Source: Rhodosporidiobolus odoratus (Eukaryota > Basidiomycota > Microbotryomycetes > Sporidiobolales > Sporidiobolaceae). Taken from it: DNA of 64,000 nt. The position numbers were made by a program, and so were the translations under genes. Shown here one piece after another: positions 23,131-32,719 of this stretch; positions within the stretch are counted from its first letter, which is position 1; each line of letters starts with the position of its first letter. The stretch spans positions 184,370-248,369 of the forward strand of contig JAOANU010000023.1 of the NCBI GenBank assembly GCA_034387635.1, read 5' to 3'. The notes beneath the pieces were generated by a model that saw only the letters and a program-made list of their open reading frames with translations, searched no databases and was not told the DNA's origin.

Positions 23131-23556
23131 ATGGCTCGAACTCCTCTCACAGAAGTTGATCCGACCACCTTGAAGGCCCAGCAAAAGGCCGCTCAGCTTG
23201 CGGGCGCTCAAAACGCTGGCCTCTCATCAGATGCTCAGCGCGCACGCATCAAGGAGCTAGAAGGTGTCATCCACTTCAAGCCGACGGCGCCTGGGACCGC
23301 CGCTCTTCAGGATGCCGCTCTCAAATTGCTATCCATCTTCCTCGACGGGCTCGAAGAAGGACTCTCAGATCGATTACTAGTCAAAGGGGGCAAGGAGCTC
23401 TCTGTTGGTGCGTTCCGTGGCCGATTCTTGTCTTCTCACCAAGCGCTCGCTGACATGATGGCGCGTTGCCTTGCAGAGCAATGGAAGGGCTACCTCGCGC
23501 TCGCTTGTGCTGCCACGGGGAGAACAAAAAGACGACCGTGGGCAAAACGATCTTGA
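23131..23556 (+). CDS. Unrecognised small basic-tailed protein
   Basis: ATG 23131 opens a frame rich in Ala, Lys and Leu (TLKAQQKAAQLAGAQNAG), with an amphipathic helical middle and a basic end (RTKRRPWAKRS). An intron at about 23408-23476 (GTGCGTTCC to TTGCAG) would remove an in-frame segment; both forms keep the same end. No family was recognised. It is divergent from the acidic gene at 22371-22863, mirroring the arrangement at 20183/20789. Confidence 0.5.
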   Translation: MARTPLTEVDPTTLKAQQKAAQLAGAQNAGLSSDAQRARIKELEGVIHFKPTAPGTAALQDAALKLLSIFLDGLEEGLSDRLLVKGGKELSVGAFRGRFLSSHQALADMMARCLAEQWKGYLALACAATGRTKRRPWAKRS

Positions 23557-23784
23557 TGACCTTGTAATGCCTTACTTGAATAGTAGAACATCAACGCTGC
23601 AAGGATTGCAATTCAGAATGACCATACAAGGTCGGTAGCGCAATGAGAGAACACGACATGGGACAAAAACAACGACAGGTCTAGCAAAACGAGGGAACGG
23701 GGGACGACAACAGGAGTCAAGGAATGATGTCTACAAGGCCAAAACACAACAACAGGATAGCATAACAACAACAGGATTGCATAA

Positions 23785-24044
23785 TGTAAGCCCGGGGCTT
23801 ACCACGGAATACGGACGGAGGAATAGGAGGAAAGTATGAGACATGTTGAGTGATGGAAGATGAGGTCGGCGGGACTTAGACTTGGGTTTCTCTCCTCACG
23901 CTCACGCTCACGGAGACAAACCCAGGTATGTTGTAGTTCTCTTAGTTACTCCTCACACTCACGCTCATGGAGACAAACCCAGTGCAACACGCCTGGTTCC
24001 TCGTCTTCAGGCTTCGAGCGAAGTGTTGGCTCTACCGCCTTCCA
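23785..24044 (+). repeat. 5' LTR of Ty3/gypsy element A
   Basis: A 260-base direct repeat shared with 34424-34683, starting TGTAAGCCCGGGGCTTAC and ending CCTTCCA. Three differences from the 3' LTR were noticed. The first bases form a perfect hairpin (GTAAGCC/GGCTTAC). Internally, a unit of CTCACGCTCACGCTCACGG followed by AGACAAACCCAG occurs twice. Confidence 0.9.
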
Positions 24045-24264
24045 CTTTTTTTAGACGATCGTCCAACTGGCGTACGCAACACGAGCGACCTCTAGTCGCC
24101 TAGGACTACCCACCGCGGACCCGTCCATCTATCCGCGCGAGCGGCGACGACGGCTTCCTCCCACCACTACTCCGGAACTTCCCTCCTCCGACGACGACTC
24201 CCCCTCGTCCTCGTCCGAGCTAGAAGAAGTCCCTACGGCTCGAGGTTGTCGCAAGGTTCCCACC

Positions 24265-25716
24265 ATGGCTACTCTTCCTACCAACTCGTACCAACCGGGC
24301 AAGGCCCCCATCCTCCTCGACGTTACCCCCGCCGCTCTTACCGCCTTCTCTCGTGCCGCTCGACTCTTCTTCCGCTCCAAGACCATCAAGGAGGACGAAG
24401 ACAAGATCGTTTACGCCGGAGCTGGTTTAGCCCTCTTCCCCGAGCTGCACAACTGGTACTTGGCGTCGGCCGAGCAACACGAAGCGAAGAAGTACAACGA
24501 CTTCTTCCTCGAGTTACAGAAGAAGGCCCTTCCACGCGACTACGTCTGGGAAACGCGCGGGAGACTTAGGACGGCGAGGCAGGGTGACCGAGATTATGAG
24601 GATTGGGTGGACGACCTTCGAACGGAACACCTTTCCCTCACCGACAAGGTCTTCTCGACTCGCGACTTCGTCGAGGCCCTTCTCTATGGTATGGATACCG
24701 AACTCTCCGCCACCCTTCGTCAAGGTTCCGCGCTCAAGAACACTGGATTACACCACGACGAACTGGACGCCCTCGCCTTCTCCACCGTGTCGACCGTCTA
24801 CCCTACGACCGTCGACTACAACACCTTCGACAAGGAAGCACGAGCGGAATGGAGCAAGATTGCCTCCCGTCGCCGCAGCAACGCCGCGCAGCTGAAGGCG
24901 CTCACCAAGAAGACCACATCCCTCTCGGTCAGCGGACGCTCCAACTCGTCGCCGACGACCACCCCTTCGTACACGGCTCCTCGTCGGACCACTCCTACCT
25001 CGACGTATTCTAACTTCGGCGGTTGCCCGGCCAAATTAACCGAACTCGAGAAAGACTGGTTGACGGCGACGAGCGGGTGTTTCCGCTGCAGGAGGTCTCA
25101 CGTCGGTCACGAAGCTAAGGACTGTACAGCATGGGCGTCCTCGGATTATGTCGTCCCGGTACCTTCTGGATGGGACCGCTCCAAGCCCGTCCCCGCTTCA
25201 GCAAACGCCCAAACCGCTCCTACTACCGTCGCATCAACCGTGGTGGGGGTCCTTCCGGAATCTCTCGCCGACGACTCGGATACCGACAGGTGCACTTTTC
25301 CTCCCCTCCAACTCCTCGTTCGTGGCTCGAAAGGCAGAAGTCGCTCAGTAATGGCCTTGACTGACTCTGGTTCTTCGGTTACTCTCATTTCTGAGCAGGT
25401 AGCGGAGGAGCTAGGGTTAGAACGGTTCAAACTGAGTAGACCGAAGCGTTGTCGAGTTGCAATCCAAGGAGGGGAGATGGTTACTCTTACAGACTTCGTA
25501 CAGACCAAGTTAAGGCTCGAGAACGGTTCCTGGTCGTCGCGAGTCGTCTCGCTACTCGTCGCGCCGGTAGAGGACCCTTCAATATCATCCTCGGCATTCC
25601 CTTCCTGCGCCAACATCGCATTACTCTCGCGGTCGACCCCGACTTCCAGATTCGAATCCCTCAGCAGAACAGACGGGAAGACCTCGATCTACTCTCACCC
25701 GTCTTCGGACCGTTGA
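24265..25716 (+). pseudogene. Element A Gag and protease
   Basis: Starts at ATG 24265. The capsid-like region (residues about 1-230) is followed by a zinc-knuckle-like CFRCRRSHVGHEAKDC near residue 275 and by an aspartic protease motif, ALTDSGSSVTLIS, near residue 365. The frame then leaves the correct phase near 25572 because one base is missing, so the last residues of this frame are spurious. The polyprotein would continue into reverse transcriptase. Confidence 0.85.
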
Positions 25717-27109
25717 CGGCTTTCAACACCATGCAGGGCGACGAGGACGGCGAGGAGAAGGTTAGGATGGTAAAAGACATTGCGGCGGCCTGCTTCGAGG
25801 CCCTTGAGGCAGAAGTGAAGGAGCTCACGTCGGAAGAGAAGGAAATGGGCGAACGAGCGACTAGATTAATGAAGGAATTCGACGATCTCTTCCCCCCTTT
25901 GCTCCCTCCTCTCACCGCCGATTACCTCCGTAAGACCGCGACTCGACACAAAATTCGACTCAACGATCACGACAAGGTACACAATCAGCGCGGTTTCAAC
26001 ATCCCGAGGAAGTGGCGGGAATCGTGGAAAAGGATGTTGGAGGAACATTTAGCGGCCGGTCGACTTCGTCCTTCGACCTCCCCCTTCGCTTCTGCCGCTT
26101 TCGTCGTACCGAAGAAGGACCCAACGGCTGATCCACGCTGGGTGAACGACTACCGCCGTCTCAACGACAACACGGTCAAGGATCGAACGCCTCTTCCTCT
26201 GCCCGACCTCGTCCTCGCCGACGCGGCCTTAGCGAAGGTCTGGGGGAAGATAGACATGACCAACGCCTTCTTCCAAACCCCGATGGCGGAAGAAGACATC
26301 CCTAAGACGGCGATCAAGACGCCTTGGGGTCTCTTCGAGTAGACGGTGATGCCGCAAGGACTTTGCAACGCCCCCGCTACTCATCAGGCGCGGGTGAACG
26401 AAGCATTACGACACCTCATCGGAGTGTGTTGTCAAGCCTTCGTCGACGATATTATCATCTATTCGTCCGACTTGGAGGAACATGAACGGAATTGCCGGGC
26501 AGTCCTTTCCGCTCTTCGCGCAGCGGGACTCTACTGCTCACGTAAGAAGACTGATCTATTTACTCTTTGTACAGACTTCCTCGGCCACGTCATCTCCAGG
26601 GAAGGTCTCGAGGCGGATCCGGCCAAGACGGCTCGCATCAAGGAGTGGGTTCGCCCCAAGACCGTCTCGCAGGTGCGCGGTTTTTGGGTATTGTTCAATA
26701 CTTGAGGAAGTTCATCCCCAAGTTGGCGGATCACACGGCCGTGTTGACCCCCTTAACAAGGAAGGGTCTCACGGACGTCCAGACCTTATGGACGGATCGG
26801 GAGGAGAAGGCTTTTCAAGCCATCAAGGACATCGTCACGTCCCTTCCCGTCCTGCGGGCAGTGGATCAGGACTCAGACGAACCCATCTGGCTGATGACAG
26901 GCGCCTCAAAGGTGGGTGTTGGCGCGGTACTTCTCCAAGGGAAGGATTGGCGGACGGCTCAACCGTGTGGGTTCTACTTGCGCCAATACATTGCGGCCGA
27001 GAAGAATTATCCCACACATGAGCAAGAGCTTCTGGCGGTTGTTGCGGCGATGAAGGCATGGAGGATTGACTTGTTGGGAGTGCATTTCAAGGTTTTGACT
27101 GACCATGAC
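25573..27109 (+). pseudogene. Element A reverse transcriptase and RNase H, 5' part
   Basis: Reverse transcriptase motifs are clear: [44 protein letters not shown] and the catalytic FVDDIIIYS, then an RNase H start with [21 protein letters not shown] at 26341 replaces the Trp found in element B, and a missing T near 26690 changes the frame. The coding sequence stops at 27109, where element B is inserted, and continues at 32725. Confidence 0.88.
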
Positions 27110-27447
27110 TGTAAGGTATCACTACCTTACGACTCACAATGGTCAAGTTGCATTACGCTTCCGAGCTATGGTGCGGGGGATCCGTTGTGGGTCGTGGGAT
27201 ATTGAGTAGGAGGATTGTTGGATGAGGATAGGGAAATGTTGAAGGACGGGACTTAGGTTTTGAGCGAGAACCTGGCTTGCCTTCTTTCTTCACGCTCACG
27301 CTGAGTTAGACTGCCTGCCAGGTTCGTGCATCTCTCTAGTACATCCGTAGACGCTCACGCTGAGTTAGACTGCCTGCCAGAACACACTATTGGCCCTTCA
27401 GTCTCTCTTCGTTCGAGCTAGTGAGGCGTCGAATACGACGCCCTCCA
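27110..27447 (+). repeat. 5' LTR of Ty3/gypsy element B
   Basis: A 338-base LTR starting TGTAAGGTATCACTACCTTAC and ending CCCTCCA. The 3' LTR at 32382-32719 has the same length; one difference was seen (ATCCGTAG against ATCTGTAG). As in element A, the first bases form a hairpin (GTAAGGTA/TACCTTAC), and a unit containing ACGCTCACGCTGAGTTAGAC occurs twice. Confidence 0.92.
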
Positions 27448-27682
27448 CTTTTTTTTTGAAGACGCCACTCTGGCTACCCGTAACGCCTACCGACGGCTAG
27501 GAATCACACCTACCCATCCCTCCGTATACCCCCAAGAGCGCTCAAGACGACGTGAACGAGCGCCATCGATCTCTTCCGAAATCAGTCAACAATCGACTTC
27601 CTCCTCAGCCTCCGACACGGACGCCGAAGACGAAGCCCCCGATCCTCCGTTACAAGCGCTACGCCCTCGTACATGCCCCGTC

Positions 27683-29340
27683 ATGTCCACCTATGTTCCC
27701 ACCCCTTTCTCCCTTGGCAAACCTCCCCAACTTACCGACCTCTCCCCCCACTCCCTTGTCAACTTCCTACTCGCGTTCGAACTCTACTTCGATCTCAAGG
27801 ATGTCACCGCCACACGCAAGAAGATTCTCATGGTCGGCCTTTCGGTCACCAACTTCGTCGAACTCAATGCCTGGTGGACTGGATCCATGGCTTCGCACCT
27901 TACGAAAACCTACGATCAGTTCGTGAAGGACCTCAAGAGGGAAGCGTTGCCGCGGGACTATGTATGGGAGGTTGAGCGGGACATTAGGGAGAGTAAGCAG
28001 CGTGGGAAGGATTATGGAGAATGGTCGGGAGCGCTCCGTCTCGCCCAACAGGCAATATCTACGGCAGCGATGACGGATCTGGAGTTGGTGAAGAACCTTC
28101 TATACGGAATGGACGAGGAGTTGGCTCGCTACCTTCGCCAACACAAAGTACTCGTCGGCACCGGCTATCACGAGGACGACAGGGACGCCATCGGCCTTGG
28201 TGCGAGCACCCCCTCTCTCCTCGAAACCGCTACAGACGCAGAAGGAGCGACAACGGCGATACGACTGGTGGATTATGGAAAGTTCGATCGAGCGGCGAGG
28301 GATCAATGGGCGGTTATCTCGGCTAGGAGGACGGACGTCGCTAGGCAGGTAGGTACAGCGAAGAAGGGTAATGCGAGTGCAAACTCCGCTAGACAACCTA
28401 ACAACGGCCCTACCACCCCCACCACGGCTACTCTTCTTTCATCCTCGCCTCGCCCCGCCTCGCCCGCATCGCCCACGGCTCAACCCGGTTCCGCCGCTCT
28501 TACGCCTATCGAACGCGCCTATCTGAGCGCTACTTACGGCTGTACCAAGTGTCGCAAACCCTGGCAGAAGCACCGCGCTATCAACTGTACCGACCCGATC
28601 TCCCGCGACCGAGTAGCAGTCCCCGCTTCCTTCCAGATCGGCGACACCGTTACTCCACCCCCCGGATTTACCCCTTCAGCCGACTCGTACGTCCCGACCT
28701 TGCCAACTACTCCCGGTTCCGCCCCAACTCCTACCACCCCAAAGGTCGTCTCAGGGTTACGCAAGTCCACCCTCGCCGAGGACGTCGACGATGGAACGGG
28801 TTTGGAAGAGCTGGACTGGTCAAGTGGTGACGATGAAGAGTGCGTTGAGATTCATCTTCCCTCCCTTTCCCTCCGAGCGGGTTTCCCTTCGATGAAGACT
28901 GAAGTAGGCGACGCACTAGCTGACTCCGGCTGCTCTTTCATCTATATTTCAGATAGGATGGCGGACAAGCTGGGGTTGGTTAAGCAGCGGCTGAAAAGGA
29001 CTAGAACGGTGAAACTTGCAATTCAGGGAGGGTTAGAAACGAATCTCACGATCTCGCATTACGTCCGCGTCCCGGTACGAGTCGAAAACGGCTACTCCTT
29101 CGGTCCCATTCTGTTCAAGGTCGCGCCTCTCGAGGAGCCGTACGACTTCATCCTCGGCAATCCTTTTCTCCAACGTTTCCGCATCTCGATTCACCTTCAC
29201 CCGTACCCCCGTCTCGTCATGCCCTCCGCCGACGCCAAGGAGGAGATCGACCTACTGCAGCAAGCCCTACCCGTCTTCGGCCCCCCTTTCCCTCGCCGAC
29301 TCTCTTCCAACACTCGTCGACGAGCGGAAGGACCGTCTTT
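27683..29340 (+). CDS. Element B Gag and protease
   Basis: Begins at ATG 27683 (MSTYVPTPFSLGKPPQL). The capsid-like domain is followed by a zinc-knuckle-like CTKCRKPWQKHRAINC near residue 290 and by the protease motif ALADSGCSFIYIS near residue 412, with ILGNPFL as the second protease block. The frame continues to a stop at 29455, but homology to the pol region moves to another frame near 29300, so the true Gag-protease part ends about there. The protein pairs with element A over its whole length but is clearly diverged. Confidence 0.85.
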
Positions 29341-30600
29341 ACGCCGCCAGCGTGACTGCGCGAATCGCAGTGCTCGAGGAGGAGATGAAGCAGGCCGAAG
29401 AGAAGGCGAAGGAACTGAAGGAGATGGAGGAACTGCAATCGACGTTGATGGCTGACTACAAGGATCGCTTCCCCGACGGCGTTCCTCCGCTTTTCCAAGC
29501 CGACAAGTCGGACGTCCGCCACTACATCAAGTTCATCGACCCTCAGAAGGTGCATAACCAACGAGGGTTTCCGTCGCCGGCTAGGTGGAACGTCAGGTGG
29601 AAGGCCCTGCTGGATAAGCATGTCGCCGCCGGTCGTCTCCGCCCGTCTCGGTCCCAGTACGCTTCGCCATCCTTCGTACAGCCCAAGAAGGATCCCATGG
29701 GCGACCCCCGTTGGCTCAACGATTATCGCCGTCTGAACGCCAACACGGTAAAGGATCGGACACCACTCCCGGTTCCCGACGAGATCTTGGCGCAGGGCGC
29801 GCAAGCTAAGTACTGGGCGAAGATTGACATGTCTGATGCCTTCTTCCAGACCCTCGTCTTCGAGGACGACATCGCCAAGACCGCAATCAAGACGCCGTGG
29901 GGCCTTTACGAATGGGTCGTCATGCCTCAAGGTCTCTGCAACGCGCCGGCAACACATCAACGTCGCATGAACGAGGCGCTGTCCTTCCAGATCGGTCGTA
30001 TATGCCACGCCTTCGTCGACGATATTCTCATCTGGTCGAACACCATCGAAGAACACGAGAAGAATGTCCGAGAAGTACTTTCCGCATTACGCTCTGCCGG
30101 TCTCTACTGTTCACCCAAGAAGACCGACCTCGTCACCACCGACACGAATTCCTCGGTCACCGTATCTCCTGCGCCGGCATAGCCGCCGATCCAAACAAGG
30201 TCGACCGAGTCGTCAACTGGCCAACTCCCACCACCGTCAAGCAGCTCCGGGGCTTCCTAGGTCTAGTTCAATACCTACGCAAGTTCATCGTGGGACTAGC
30301 ACAGCATACGGCTGTACTCACGCCGCTAACGCGCAAAGGGTTGGGGGATATTACGGCGTTATGGACGGATAAGGAGGAAGGAGCTTTCAAGGCTATCAGG
30401 CAAGTCGTCACTTCTCTTCCCGTTCTCCGCCCCGTGAACCACGCTGAGGGTGCAGAGCCTATCTGGCTCATGACGGACGCCTCCAAGGTGGGGATTGGTG
30501 CGGTACTCCTCCAGGGACCGGACTGGAAGACGGCTTACCCTTGCAGCTACTATTCCGACAGTATATCCCGGCTGAGAGGAACTATCCTACTCACGAGCAG
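29300..30600 (+). pseudogene. Element B reverse transcriptase and RNase H start, frameshifted
   Basis: A coiled-coil-like linker (EEEMKQAEEKAKELKEMEE) precedes the reverse transcriptase. The catalytic blocks are [26 protein letters not shown] and FVDDILIWS. Near 30147 one base appears missing (TDTNSS where FLGHRI should follow), and the frame changes again near 30553 before the RNase H block [17 protein letters not shown]. Otherwise the sequence is well conserved. Confidence 0.88.
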
Positions 30601-32349
30601 GAGCTGTTGGCGATAGTAGCTGCTCTTAAGGCTTGGAGGATTGAACTACTGGGCGAGCGATTCTCTGTTCTCACGGATCATGAGACGCTCAAGCACTTCC
30701 GTACGCAACCGGATCTCTCGAAGCGCCAAGCTCGTTGGTCCGAAGTCCTTGCGGACTATGACTACGAGACGATATACGTTCCGGGCGAGAAGAACACGGT
30801 TGCGGATGGACTAAGCCGCTATCCCTTTCAGGCAGACAAGGCTGAGCCGGGTCTTGCGGTGATGGGGCTGAGTGAAGCATCCCTGAGCAAGGGTGTTCTG
30901 CAAACCATCAAGGATGGTTACAAGGAGGATGCAGATTGTGTGAAGATGCTTGATGCAGCGTCGAAGAGTGATCTCTTCCGAGAAGAAGACGGGTTACTTT
31001 ACACTGATGACGGGCGTTTGGTGATTCCGCAGCATGCGAGGTTGCGCGAAACGCTCCTCCACGATTCCCACGATGCTGCGGGTCATTTCGGCGCCCTGAA
31101 AACGTATCAAGCACTCTCAAGGTCCCTATTCTGGCCGGGAATGACCAGGGACGTGAAGCACTACTGTCGGTCGTGCGATTCCTGCCAACGCATGAAGGCA
31201 GAGACTAAGAAGGCGCAAGGTGCGCTTCACTCTCTTTCTGTACCCCCTGCATTGTTCTCGGACGTCGCCCTCGACTTCGTCGGTCCGCTTCCAAAGTCGA
31301 GGGGGCACGATTACCTCTTGACGGTCTCGGATCGACTGTCAGGGTACGTTCGGCTCATTCCGTGCTCAACGAAGGATGACGCGCGTGCTGTGGCTGCGCT
31401 GTTCTTTGAGCACTGGGTGAGGTTTTTTGGTCAGCCTCGCCGCATCGTCTCGGACAGGGATCGCCTTTTCACCAGCCGTTTCTGGAAGACGCTGCAAAAG
31501 GCGATGGGAACCCAATTACAAATGTCTACGGCGTTCCACCCTGAGACGGACGGGCGCAGCGAACGCACCAACAAAACCGCGGTGCAGGTGCTGCGTGGAA
31601 TGGTCTCAAGGAGACAGACGGACTGGGCCAATCATCTTGCTCTCACGGAGTATAGTATGAATTGCGCTGTCAACGTCTCTACGGGTAAGTCTCCGTTTGA
31701 ATTGGTACTTGGTTTTGTGCCAAACGTTTCCCCTGCCTTGGCGGCGAGGGACGCTGTTCCTTCCGTTGAGGAGGTTCTCTCTGCACGCGAAGCTGGTATC
31801 AAGGAGGCACAAGATGCGCTGCGCTGGGCGAAAACCCAGCAGACGGCGCAAGTCGCTGCGCGCCGACGCAGCGATGAAGAGCTGTTTACTGTGAATGACC
31901 TCGTTCTCGTCTCTTCCAGGGATCGTCGTCGTCGCTTCAAAGCATCTGGTTCCAAGGATCTCCGCTCCGCCAAACTCTTCCCTCAATTCGACGGTCCATA
32001 CCCCGTCACAGCTGCCTTCCCCGAACAATCCCTCTATCAACTACAACTCGGACCCGATGACCGCTCCTTCCCAAAATTCCACGTCGCGAAACTCCGACGA
32101 TACATCCCCAATGACGACAACTCCTTCCCCAACCGTACACCTCCCCGCCCCGAACCGATCGTTGTTAACGGTGCAGAAGAGTTTGTGGTCGAGAAGGTGG
32201 TGGATGAACGGAAAAGACGCGGTAAGATGGAGTACCTGGTGAAGTGGGAAGGGTATCCGGACGCGGAAAACACCTGGGAGCCGCTAGAGAGCTTGTCGGG
32301 GGTTGAAGCGCTGGAGGTTTGGAATGAGGACAGGGCGAGGGGGATTTGA
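30541..32349 (+). CDS. Element B RNase H, integrase and chromodomain
   Basis: A single open frame of about 600 residues. It contains the RNase H end (VLTDHETLKHFRTQP), an integrase HHCC zinc finger (HDSHDAAGHFG ... CDSCQRMK), the DDE core (DVALDFVGPLP, VSDRDRLFTSRFW, HPETDGRSERTNK), and a C-terminal chromodomain (EFVVEKVVDERK, YLVKWEGYPDAENTWEP). Chromodomains of this type direct integration to methylated-histone chromatin. The upstream start is a frameshift point and not a real start codon. Confidence 0.9.
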   Translation: MQLLFRQYIPAERNYPTHEQELLAIVAALKAWRIELLGERFSVLTDHETLKHFRTQPDLSKRQARWSEVLADYDYETIYVPGEKNTVADGLSRYPFQADKAEPGLAVMGLSEASLSKGVLQTIKDGYKEDADCVKMLDAASKSDLFREEDGLLYTDDGRLVIPQHARLRETLLHDSHDAAGHFGALKTYQALSRSLFWPGMTRDVKHYCRSCDSCQRMKAETKKAQGALHSLSVPPALFSDVALDFVGPLPKSRGHDYLLTVSDRLSGYVRLIPCSTKDDARAVAALFFEHWVRFFGQPRRIVSDRDRLFTSRFWKTLQKAMGTQLQMSTAFHPETDGRSERTNKTAVQVLRGMVSRRQTDWANHLALTEYSMNCAVNVSTGKSPFELVLGFVPNVSPALAARDAVPSVEEVLSAREAGIKEAQDALRWAKTQQTAQVAARRRSDEELFTVNDLVLVSSRDRRRRFKASGSKDLRSAKLFPQFDGPYPVTAAFPEQSLYQLQLGPDDRSFPKFHVAKLRRYIPNDDNSFPNRTPPRPEPIVVNGAEEFVVEKVVDERKRRGKMEYLVKWEGYPDAENTWEPLESLSGVEALEVWNEDRARGI

Positions 32350-32381
32350 GCTCGCGGACTCGCTTCTAAAGGGGGGAGGGG

Positions 32382-32719
32382 TGTAAGGTATCACTACCTT
32401 ACGACTCACAATGGTCAAGTTGCATTACGCTTCCGAGCTATGGTGCGGGGGATCCGTTGTGGGTCGTGGGATATTGAGTAGGAGGATTGTTGGATGAGGA
32501 TAGGGAAATGTTGAAGGACGGGACTTAGGTTTTGAGCGAGAACCTGGCTTGCCTTCTTTCTTCACGCTCACGCTGAGTTAGACTGCCTGCCAGGTTCGTG
32601 CATCTCTCTAGTACATCTGTAGACGCTCACGCTGAGTTAGACTGCCTGCCAGAACACACTATTGGCCCTTCAGTCTCTCTTCGTTCGAGCTAGTGAGGCG
32701 TCGAATACGACGCCCTCCA
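32382..32719 (+). repeat. 3' LTR of element B
   Basis: 338 bases, preceded by a polypurine tract, ending CCCTCCA and followed by the target duplication ATGAC at 32720-32724. It is nearly identical to 27110-27447. Confidence 0.92.

Larger units (their letters stand above)
27110..32719 (+). mobile_element. Ty3/gypsy chromodomain retrotransposon B, nested in A
   Basis: A 5.61-kb element flanked by the 5-base target duplication ATGAC (27105-27109 and 32720-32724). The LTRs are almost identical, so the insertion is recent. The internal region encodes Gag, protease, reverse transcriptase/RNase H, integrase and chromodomain in the order typical of chromoviruses. Three frame changes (near 29300, 30147 and 30553) interrupt the polyprotein, so this copy appears non-autonomous unless they are sequencing errors. 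The polypurine tract AAAGGGGGGAGGGG lies directly before the 3' LTR. Confidence 0.95.

Noticed and set aside
20183..23556. Divergent gene pairs as a homeodomain mating-type locus
   Set aside because: No homeodomain motif (WFxNxR-type) is visible in any of the four products.
24265..25716. CRISPR-like or tandem array in the LTR neighbourhood
   Set aside because: The repeated CTCACGCTCACG units are only two copies per LTR without spacers, and the DNA is eukaryotic.
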